Notes under the pieces: model-generated
Database searches by the model: none
What the model was told of the DNA's origin: nothing
What the model saw: only the letters and a program-made list of their open reading frames with translations
Shown: positions 1 to 5,380 of the stretch, piece by piece
Numbering within the stretch: the first letter of the stretch is position 1
Layout: each line of letters begins with the position of its first letter
Assembly (NCBI GenBank): GCA_003164155.1
Contig: PLSG01000197.1
Location: forward strand, 1-6,657
Direction: 5' to 3'
Length of the DNA: 6,657 bases
Source: Parachlamydiaceae bacterium
GTDB lineage: Bacteria > Chlamydiota > Chlamydiia > Chlamydiales > Parachlamydiaceae
Made by a program: the position numbers and the translations under genes

Positions 1-567
1 GCCGATCGCGTTTTTTCAGCTCTTCCGGCCAACGCATTGGGTGCGGCGGTGACAGGTGTCGATCTGCCAGCCGCCCAGCTTTTGCAGTCGCTGCACAGCG
101 CCTCTGTGGCGGTGGTCAACTTGGGTTACCACCGCGACGTGCTGCCAGGTAAAGGCTTTGGCTACCTCATTCCCGCAAAGGAGAAAGAGGAGATATTGGG
201 AGTGATATGGGATTCCAGTATTTTTCCCCAGCAGCAAAGTTGCCCCACTCACACGCGTTTGGCGGTGATGATGGGAGGGGAGCGCCATCCAGATATGGCG
301 GGTAAAGGCGAGGATGCCTTGGCTGGCATAGCTATGAAAGCCGTGGCCAAGCATATGAAGATAGTAGCTGCACCAGATGCCTTGATGGTCAAGGTGGCGC
401 ATGCGGCTATACCGCAATATGCTCTGGGGCATCAAGGCAAGGTGGAGGCCGTGAAACACGCCTTGAAAAGGGAGTTGCCTCAGTTGCACTTATGTGGAAA
501 TTGGCTGTCTGGCGTATCGGTCAACGACTGCATTGCCTATTCCAAGCAAACGGCGGCGACACTATAG
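1..567 (+). CDS. hemY: Protoporphyrinogen oxidase, HemY/PPOX type (3' part only)
   Basis: The 5' end lies outside the window; the frame is open from base 1 and 188 C-terminal residues are visible. The family is an FAD flavoprotein that oxidises protoporphyrinogen IX to protoporphyrin IX, the penultimate haem step, usually at the inner membrane. Residue positions below count from base 1. Diagnostic features are GFGYLIP (52-58), WDSSIFP (70-76), the KVAHAAIPQY segment (131-140) followed by a GH (143-144), and the C-terminal FAD-binding signature GNWLSGVSVNDCI (166-178). Full-length members run to roughly 420-470 residues, so more than half is missing. Chlamydial genomes often call this gene hemG although it is HemY-like, not the small FMN HemG of E. 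coli. The stop is TAG at 565-567. The next gene starts 13 bp later on the same strand, which suggests one transcript. I see no frameshift in the visible part. An internal TTG at 37 is not a real start. Confidence 0.9.
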   Translation, partial: ADRVFSALPANALGAAVTGVDLPAAQLLQSLHSASVAVVNLGYHRDVLPGKGFGYLIPAKEKEEILGVIWDSSIFPQQQSCPTHTRLAVMMGGERHPDMAGKGEDALAGIAMKAVAKHMKIVAAPDALMVKVAHAAIPQYALGHQGKVEAVKHALKRELPQLHLCGNWLSGVSVNDCIAYSKQTAATL

Positions 568-580
568 AGAGGGTGTTGGC

Positions 581-2116
581 ATGAAAGCAATTATTATTGG
601 AGCTGGCCATAACGGACTGGTGGCGGCGATTCTTTTGGCCCGCCAGGGCATGCAGGTGACGGTTCTCGAAGAACGCGACCTTGTAGGAGGAGCCGCTAAG
701 ACAGAATGCCCGTTTTTCAAAGTGCCCGATTTGCGCCATTCTACGGGAAGTTATTTATTGGGACTAATGCCCCCTGAACTAATGCAGTGCCTAGGCGCAA
801 ACCTCGAACTTTTGCGCCGCGATCCCCATTATTTTCTCCCTACCCGGGATGGAAGATACCTCCTATTTGGCTCTGATAAAGCCGCTATGCAAGCTCAGTT
901 TAGCCAGTTTTTCTCCATCGAGGATTGGATGGCCAATGAAGCCCTGCAGCGCGAAATCGGCCAAATCCGTCAAGATCTTGCTCCAAGTTGGCTTCAAGAG
1001 CCGCTATCGTTGGAAAATACAGCCGAAAGATATATTCGCCCAGATCTTCGTCAAATTTTTATGGATTTGACGACCCAGCCCGTCGAAAAATATCTAGGGC
1101 GTTTTGGCTTTCAAAGCGATTTACTAGTAGCTATGTATGCCGTCACAGATGGATTTTCGGGGCTTGCTGGCAGTTTCGGCACTCCTGGCACAGGGATGAA
1201 TTTTCTGGTGCACAATATGTGCCGCTTGCCGGGTGCAGATGGCACATTTATGGTAGTGAGAGGTGGTATGGGAGCTATTTCTGTGGAATTTGCCAGGTTG
1301 GCGGTGGAAGCTGGCGCCAAAATCAAAACTACTTGCGGCGTAGAAAGGGTTTTGTCCTCTGGCAATCGCATAGAAGGGGTTTTGTTGAAAAATGGACAGG
1401 AACTTATGGCTCCCATCGTGGTGTGCAATGCCGATCCCTTTCGGATGCGCAAAATGGCAGGACAAAGCAATTTTCCAGAATCCTTCAATAAAAAACTGGA
1501 TGCTCTGCGCCGCTATGGCACGACGATGAAAGTGAATATGGCCCTTTCCCGCCTGCCGGTGTTTACCTGCTTGCCGCAAAATAGGGGGCAGCACAATAGC
1601 ACCATGCATTTGCTGCCGCCTGAAAAGGGGATCCTTCAAACCCTTCAAAAGGACTATGAAGGGGTTCAAAAAGGGCGCTTGGCGCAATTTCCCGCGATTG
1701 AATGGTATATACACACTCAGCTCGACCCTTCTTTGCAAGATGCTGGTAAACACCATAGCTCCGCCTTCTTTGTGCAATGGGTGCCATATCAGCTTGAAGG
1801 CTCTACTTGGGAGCAAGAGGAAGAGGGCTATGTGCACCACCTGTTTTCCATTGCCGAGCAATTTGCTCCGGGATTTACGGCTAGCGTGGTCGAATACTCT
1901 TCGCTCAATCCTCAAAGAATCGAGGAGGTCTTTGGTATTTCTTATGGCCATATCCATCATATCGATAATGCATTTGGCTTCGATCAGCGCATGCCTTATA
2001 AAACTCCCATTGAGGGGTTATATGCATGCAGTGCGGGTTGCCATCCGGCCGGCTCGGTCATCGGGGCGTCGGGATATAATGCGGCGCAGCGGGTTTTGAA
2101 AGACCACAGCACTTAA
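581..2116 (+). CDS. FAD/NAD(P)-dependent oxidoreductase, PYROXD2/CrtI (phytoene-desaturase-like) family
   Basis: This encodes 511 residues from ATG 581, preceded by a Shine-Dalgarno-like GAGGG at 569-573. The frame stays open upstream, but the start at 581 places the Rossmann motif at the very N-terminus, as expected. The nucleotide-binding motif GAGHNG lies at residues 7-12, the ribose-binding acidic end of strand 2 is VLEER (28-32), and the second-glycine motif is DLVGGAA (33-39). A central GGMGAI (228-233) precedes the segment that typically forms the inner strand of these enzymes. The C-terminal FAD signature runs from PIEGLYAC (476-483) through CHPAGSVIGASGYNAA (487-502). Together these match the COG1233 group, which includes bacterial carotenoid desaturases and the PYROXD2 family. 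The motif wording (AGHNGL and the C-terminal HPAG...GYNAA) looks closer to PYROXD2 than to a true carotenoid desaturase, and no other carotenoid gene is visible. The substrate is unknown. It lies directly behind hemY, which suggests co-expression but does not prove a role in haem synthesis. Confidence 0.85.
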   Translation: MKAIIIGAGHNGLVAAILLARQGMQVTVLEERDLVGGAAKTECPFFKVPDLRHSTGSYLLGLMPPELMQCLGANLELLRRDPHYFLPTRDGRYLLFGSDKAAMQAQFSQFFSIEDWMANEALQREIGQIRQDLAPSWLQEPLSLENTAERYIRPDLRQIFMDLTTQPVEKYLGRFGFQSDLLVAMYAVTDGFSGLAGSFGTPGTGMNFLVHNMCRLPGADGTFMVVRGGMGAISVEFARLAVEAGAKIKTTCGVERVLSSGNRIEGVLLKNGQELMAPIVVCNADPFRMRKMAGQSNFPESFNKKLDALRRYGTTMKVNMALSRLPVFTCLPQNRGQHNSTMHLLPPEKGILQTLQKDYEGVQKGRLAQFPAIEWYIHTQLDPSLQDAGKHHSSAFFVQWVPYQLEGSTWEQEEEGYVHHLFSIAEQFAPGFTASVVEYSSLNPQRIEEVFGISYGHIHHIDNAFGFDQRMPYKTPIEGLYACSAGCHPAGSVIGASGYNAAQRVLKDHST

Positions 2117-2141
2117 AATCCATATGGTGGTGGGTGTTTTT

Positions 2142-2179
2142 ATTAGGGTTGTAAATCATTGATTGTGTAGAATTAGGGT
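2142..2179 (+). repeat. Spaced direct repeat ATTAGGGT x2 in the gap before the kinase-like gene
   Basis: Two exact copies of ATTAGGGT lie at 2142-2149 and 2172-2179, exactly 30 bp apart (about three helical turns), in the noncoding gap after the oxidoreductase. Helical phasing is compatible with a dimeric regulator, but two 8-mers in an AT-rich gap can also occur by chance. The repeat itself is certain; any regulatory role is inference. Confidence 0.25.
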
Positions 2180-2283
2180 GAATTTGGGCATGGTTCAAAG
2201 ATAGCATCTTATGGGTAACACTCGTCCTTCACAAATTGGCCGCAAAAGAAAGCAAAGAACACCAAAGAACGGCCTTGTTCGGC

Positions 2284-2313
2284 TGTACAGCGAAAATGCC
2301 TGCGTGTTAAAAT
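2284..2313 (+). promoter_or_regulatory. Candidate sigma-70-type promoter for the kinase-like gene
   Basis: TGTACA at 2284-2289 matches the -35 consensus at 4 of 6 positions, and TAAAAT at 2308-2313 matches the -10 consensus at 5 of 6, with an 18-bp spacer. Transcription would start about 20 bp upstream of the ATG at 2344, leaving a short leader that contains a strong AAGGTGA Shine-Dalgarno (2331-2337). The -35 match is weak, so this is a candidate only. The 227-bp gap (2117-2343) makes an independent promoter here plausible. I found no convincing terminator for the upstream gene. Confidence 0.3.
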
Positions 2314-2343
2314 TTAATGAATACTCAGCCAAGGTGATGACTT

Positions 2344-3654
2344 ATGTCTTTATTTTCTGCTTCTCTGCCTGCAAGCTCCTCATTGGCATCGCTTTTTGCT
2401 CCACCACCGGTGATATCTTCACCTGCGCCTAGCCCCTCTCTTTTTAAGCTTGGCGATGGAGGGCATTCTCCAGTTTCCCTTTCTTCCTCCTCCTCATCTT
2501 CCGCTTCATCTTCATTATTGCTTTTGCGTTTGAAACCCACAAGTGCACCTCCCTCGCCTCCCAAATTTAGTTTAACTCCTCCGGCTATTTTAAAAAGAGC
2601 TGTTACACTCGCTGTAGGGGATTTGGTGGACCCAGGAGAAAATGGCAAAAGACAGCGAAGAGTGGATGACAGCGCATTTAGCGGACGTCAAAGCTCATTT
2701 AGACTGCCCCCTCCTTTTGCATTAGAGGGAGTTAATGCAACACCTCAAAGCGAAGTTGAAGCCAAAACGGAGGCCGCTTCCGATTATCTGCTCAAAGCTC
2801 CATGCTCAATAAGATCTATCTTTTCTGACGCGTGGTTGACTAAAACCCCAAACATTGAAGATCATTCTGTCTATACTGCCAAGGAGCTTTCGGACAGATC
2901 CAATGTACATTTTCGCATTCAGGGCATAGCCTATCCAGTGAAGAAGCTGGCGGTAAAGAGCTGTAACAATTGGATTTGGAATATCACTTCAAAAGCCGTG
3001 TTGGAACTGGATGGCAAGCTGATTAATGCCAGTGAACTAATCCTCAAAACTCCTGAACAAGGTTCTAAGAATGGGTTGAAAGTGCAAAAAGAGCTGAAGG
3101 AAGGGGTTCAAGCCTACCAGTTTATGTCCACCGATCCCGAAGTTCAAAAGTTATTGAAAAAGATCGGAGTAGTACTTCCCGCCTGTTATATAAATCCCGC
3201 GACATATAGCGATAGCGTCAACCCCAGAGATGGCGGTTTTTGGGCTTTTGAGAAAATGGACCGCGAAGTGGATTGCAGCGAATGGCAGCCAGCGGAAAAA
3301 ATCTATCAAGACCTGAGCCCAGCAGCACAACACTTGCTTTTGACCGTTAAACTATATCTGACTGAGACTGTAAAGCTGCAAAGGGAACTTCTTTTTGATT
3401 TTAAACCAGATAACCTCATGTATAATAAGCTGGGGCAGATAGCCTTTGTAGATTTTGCCTTGCCCCCCTCTGGCTTTGAAGATAGTAGCGATATCGTCCC
3501 GCATCTCAAAAGCTATCTTAAAAAATGGGCAAATGGGAATAAAGGCATCTTGGAATTTTTAATCGGGGATTTTCCAGAAACACATCAGCCGCAGTATGCC
3601 TTCAGCAAAGTATATGCCGAAACTCTTGAAGACTCTGAGAGTGAAAATTGGTAA
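2344..3654 (+). CDS. Putative secreted effector with divergent, short protein-kinase-like domain
   Basis: This encodes 436 residues. The ATG is fixed by an in-frame TGA two codons upstream (2338-2340) and by AAGGTGA at 2331-2337. Residues 1-85 are low complexity and rich in Ser, Pro and Ala, with SLF occurring three times (2-4, 16-18, 32-34) and a Ser run at 45-57; no hydrophobic Sec signal is seen. This resembles the disordered leaders of type III effectors. A basic KRQRR cluster lies at 102-106. The second half carries kinase-like landmarks in the right order: LILKT with K235 as the strand-3 lysine, E250 or E253 in the expected helix C, FEKM (302-305) as hinge, DFKPDN (352-357) as catalytic loop with D352, K354 and N357, and DFA (370-372) in place of DFG. 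Only 64 residues follow DFA, so the activation segment and most of the C-lobe are missing, as in the T3SS effector kinases OspG and NleH. I do not see a clear glycine-rich loop. The gene assignment is firm, the kinase fold probable, and activity and secretion are inferred. A pseudokinase or a small-molecule kinase is the main alternative. Confidence 0.75.
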   Translation: MSLFSASLPASSSLASLFAPPPVISSPAPSPSLFKLGDGGHSPVSLSSSSSSSASSSLLLLRLKPTSAPPSPPKFSLTPPAILKRAVTLAVGDLVDPGENGKRQRRVDDSAFSGRQSSFRLPPPFALEGVNATPQSEVEAKTEAASDYLLKAPCSIRSIFSDAWLTKTPNIEDHSVYTAKELSDRSNVHFRIQGIAYPVKKLAVKSCNNWIWNITSKAVLELDGKLINASELILKTPEQGSKNGLKVQKELKEGVQAYQFMSTDPEVQKLLKKIGVVLPACYINPATYSDSVNPRDGGFWAFEKMDREVDCSEWQPAEKIYQDLSPAAQHLLLTVKLYLTETVKLQRELLFDFKPDNLMYNKLGQIAFVDFALPPSGFEDSSDIVPHLKSYLKKWANGNKGILEFLIGDFPETHQPQYAFSKVYAETLEDSESENW

Positions 3655-3717
3655 ACAAAGCCGCAATAGGATACTATGTATAGCAGATACGTCGCTATTA
3701 AATTGTGTTCTGAGAAA

Positions 3718-3777
3718 TCTATAAACGATAGGTTTACATAAGTTCCCGGTCAGATTTTCGCATTCGTTATCTATAAA
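3718..3777 (+). repeat. Direct repeat TCTATAAA x2 in the gap before queD
   Basis: TCTATAAA occurs at 3718-3725 and 3770-3777. Each contains TATAAA, a possible -10 element, but neither has a convincing -35 box 16-18 bp upstream. The 183-bp gap (3655-3837) must hold any queD promoter, so one copy may serve as a weak -10. A short 5-bp inverted repeat (TAAAC/GTTTA, 3722-3736) overlaps the first copy. The functional assignment is weak. Confidence 0.2.
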
Positions 3778-3780
3778 TTT

Positions 3781-3825
3781 TAGTTCAAATTCCTCTCGGT
3801 TCCTCAGAGGAATCTAAACAGTTAC
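3781..3825 (-). repeat. Quasi-palindromic element, copy 1 (upstream of queD)
   Basis: A perfect 8-bp stem ATTCCTCT (3789-3796) / AGAGGAAT (3806-3813) encloses a 9-base loop. It extends outward with A3787-T3815 and GTT/AAC (3783-3785 / 3817-3819) across two mismatches. The minus strand shares, in order, GTAACTG, AGAT, then GAGGAACCGAG, GGA and TGAAC with the plus strand at 5313-5355, about 33 of 43 aligned positions with one gap. The two are therefore copies of one element in opposite orientation. The hairpin ends about 20 bases before the queD ATG, has no T-tract on the plus strand and lies in the likely queD leader. It could be an extragenic palindrome, a two-way terminator or a leader regulator. 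Confidence 0.7.
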
Positions 3826-3837
3826 AAGTGTTCAGTT

Positions 3838-4203
3838 ATGTATGAGATAGAAAAAAGTTTTACATTTGAAGCCGGACATGTCCTCAAGCACCATGACGGT
3901 AAATGCAGCCAGCCGCATGGCCATTCTTATAAGTTAACCGTTGTGCTTTGTGCTGTGCAGCTGATAGCTGAAGGGCCAAAAAAAAATATGGTGATCGACT
4001 TTCTGGACATTGGCACGATAGTCAAGCCGATGATTGAGAAGTATTTTGATCATCACTGGATTAACGATACTCTTCAAACCGATTCGCCCACGGCCGAATT
4101 TATGGCCAGATGGATATATGAATATCTGCAGCCCTTTTTGCCTGGATTGAAATCTATCAGCTTAAATGAGACCGCGACGGCTAAGGTAACCTACACGCCC
4201 TAA
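3838..4203 (+). CDS. queD: 6-carboxy-5,6,7,8-tetrahydropterin synthase (QueD / PTPS family)
   Basis: This encodes 121 residues, a normal length for bacterial QueD. The family converts 7,8-dihydroneopterin triphosphate to 6-carboxytetrahydropterin, the first dedicated step towards 7-deazaguanines such as preQ0 and queuosine. Zinc ligands are visible as H14 (FEAGH) and H27/H29 (PHGHSY). C23, four residues before H27, sits where the catalytic cysteine belongs. The MVIDF motif (51-55), DHH (71-73), PTAE (84-87) and a late glutamate E111 in NETATAKV complete the T-fold signature. Eukaryotic-type PTPS and folate-pathway relatives share much of this. The CxxxHGH spacing favours QueD, but a dihydroneopterin-triphosphate side branch cannot be excluded. 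The ATG at 3838 is the only start codon in this frame after the in-frame TAG at 3781-3783. No good Shine-Dalgarno precedes it, while a hairpin element ends about 20 bases upstream. The next gene follows after 13 bp, so the two are probably translated from one message. No other queuosine gene is in the window. Confidence 0.9.
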   Translation: MYEIEKSFTFEAGHVLKHHDGKCSQPHGHSYKLTVVLCAVQLIAEGPKKNMVIDFLDIGTIVKPMIEKYFDHHWINDTLQTDSPTAEFMARWIYEYLQPFLPGLKSISLNETATAKVTYTP

Positions 4204-4216
4204 TTGAGGTGAGGAT

Positions 4217-5311
4217 ATGGCCAAGAAAGCAATTTTTATTGGTGCAACCGGCCAAAATGTAGGCAAAACCACTTTGTGTCTAGGATTGCTTTCTGGTTTG
4301 AAAAAGCGCTTTGCCAGAGTGGGATTTATAAAGCCAGTGGGACAGCAGCATGTCAAGGTCGAGGGGGGGCTTTGCGTCGACAAAGATGCCGTACTATTTA
4401 AAGAGTATTTCAAGCTCACTTCTGATTATGCCGATATGAGCCCTGTGATCATTCCAAGTGGTTTTACGCGGCGCTATCTCGATGGCGAAATTTCCGAAAG
4501 CGGCTTGGCCGACCAAATCCAGCTAGCTTATCGTAAGATTGTCCAATCTAATGACTACACCATCGTGGAAGGCACAGGACATATTGGCGTAGGATCCATA
4601 GTCAATATGTGCAATGCTAGAGTGGCCTCCGATTTGGGCTTAGAAATAGTGATTATTTCCTTGGCGGGGCTAGGTGTGGCGCATGATGAATTAGCTTTGA
4701 ACTTGGCACTATGCCATGCTTACGGCGTCAAGGTAAAGGGGATCATTCTCAATCGCGTTTTAAACGACAAACGTGCTATGATCAGCGAATACTTTCCTAA
4801 AAGTTTAAAAAAATGGGGAGTTCCCCTTATCGGCTGTGTGCCCTACAATGAATTATTGAGTACCCCTTCGATTAAAGATTTTTCATTGCTCTTCAATGCC
4901 CCTCTGCTTTTTGGCGAAAAGCACCGCTTCAGACACTTTGCGCGCGTGCGCATGGTAGCAGGGTCTTTGGACTCGTATCATGCAGATATCATCCCGCATG
5001 AGCTGATTATTACACCGGCGAGCCGAGAAGATATCATTATGGCCACGCGGCAAAGATGCATGCATGCCATGCAGCTGGGCATAGACTTTGAGGCGGGGAT
5101 GATTTTGACCAGTAAGCAGACTCCTAGTGCGCATATATTGAGGGCTATGAGGGGATTAGACATTCCCATTATGTATGTTCCACAGGGAAGCTATGAAGTG
5201 ATGAAAACAATCAACGCCTTTACGGCTAAGATCCGCGTTGAGGATACTTCTAAAGTGGAGAAAGCCATTTCTTTAGTGGAAGATAATGTCGATTTTGAGA
5301 TGCTGTATTGA
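4217..5311 (+). CDS. BioD-like P-loop plus DRTGG-domain protein (stand-alone Pta N-terminal-like module)
   Basis: This encodes 364 residues, with a strong Shine-Dalgarno GAGGTGA at 4206-4212. The N-terminal half is a dethiobiotin-synthetase-like P-loop domain with Walker A GATGQNVGKTT (9-19), a conserved IKP (38-40), DKDAVL (55-60) and the VEGTGHIGVGSIVN segment (117-130), followed by VIISLAGLG (145-153). The C-terminal part, about 232-345, reads as a DRTGG domain with IITPASREDII (264-274) and MILTSKQTPS (295-304). This two-domain layout matches the N-terminal regulatory half of long phosphotransacetylases (COG0857), but the catalytic acetyltransferase domain is absent: the protein ends 20 residues after the module. 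It is therefore unlikely to make acetyl phosphate itself. Free-standing proteins of this type exist, and their function is poorly defined. Nucleotide sensing or regulation of acetyl-CoA metabolism are possibilities. True BioD is about 220 residues without DRTGG, so a biotin role is less likely. The gene is paired with queD and flanked by the two inverted hairpin elements. Confidence 0.8.
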   Translation: MAKKAIFIGATGQNVGKTTLCLGLLSGLKKRFARVGFIKPVGQQHVKVEGGLCVDKDAVLFKEYFKLTSDYADMSPVIIPSGFTRRYLDGEISESGLADQIQLAYRKIVQSNDYTIVEGTGHIGVGSIVNMCNARVASDLGLEIVIISLAGLGVAHDELALNLALCHAYGVKVKGIILNRVLNDKRAMISEYFPKSLKKWGVPLIGCVPYNELLSTPSIKDFSLLFNAPLLFGEKHRFRHFARVRMVAGSLDSYHADIIPHELIITPASREDIIMATRQRCMHAMQLGIDFEAGMILTSKQTPSAHILRAMRGLDIPIMYVPQGSYEVMKTINAFTAKIRVEDTSKVEKAISLVEDNVDFEMLY

Positions 5312-5312
5312 A

Positions 5313-5361
5313 GTAACTGGCCAGATCCCCCCGGAGGAACCGAGGGGATCTGAACAGCTAC
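5313..5361 (+). repeat. Quasi-palindromic element, copy 2 (between BioD-like gene and heptosyltransferase)
   Basis: The element begins one base after the TGA of the upstream gene. The fold from outside in is GTAACTG/CAGCTAC (5313-5319 / 5355-5361, one A-C mismatch), a 3x3 internal loop (GCC/GAA), a perfect 8-bp stem AGATCCCC/GGGGATCT (5323-5330 / 5344-5351), one C-A mismatch, then CGG/CCG (5332-5334 / 5340-5342) closing a five-base AGGAA loop. No T-tract follows, so it is not a textbook intrinsic terminator, although its place at the gene end suits a terminator or mRNA 3'-end stabiliser. It is the same element as the minus strand of 3781-3825. The terminal loop exposes AGGA, a Shine-Dalgarno-like motif. 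Confidence 0.75.
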
Positions 5362-5380
5362 GTATTGAAAAGGTCTGTAG

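Noticed and set aside
1124..1960. Long minus-strand frame of 278 codons inside the oxidoreductase gene
   Set aside because: The plus-strand gene carries clear family motifs throughout. The antisense product shows no recognisable domain.
2101..2144. Possible terminator after the oxidoreductase (ACCAC/GTGGT followed by a T-run near 2137)
   Set aside because: The stem is only 5 bp with a loop of about 20 bases, too weak to support a terminator.
2211..2432. Small plus-strand reading frame of 73 codons with a basic start and a hydrophobic centre
   Set aside because: It overlaps the start of the kinase-like gene in another frame, has no ribosome binding site and resembles no known family. The frame is probably accidental.
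2325..2648. Minus-strand frame coding for an acidic Glu/Asp-rich peptide
   Set aside because: It is the antisense reflection of the Ser-rich leader (TCC/TCT codons read backwards as Gly/Glu codons), so its acidity is an artefact.
3781..3825. preQ1 riboswitch upstream of queD
   Set aside because: The location would suit one, but the sequence is a simple long hairpin without the A-rich tail and pseudoknot layout of preQ1-I, and a related copy lies before an unrelated heptosyltransferase gene.
5313..5361. Classical Rho-independent terminator
   Set aside because: The stem is strong, but the following bases are GTATTGAAAAGG with no T-run, so at most it is an atypical terminator.
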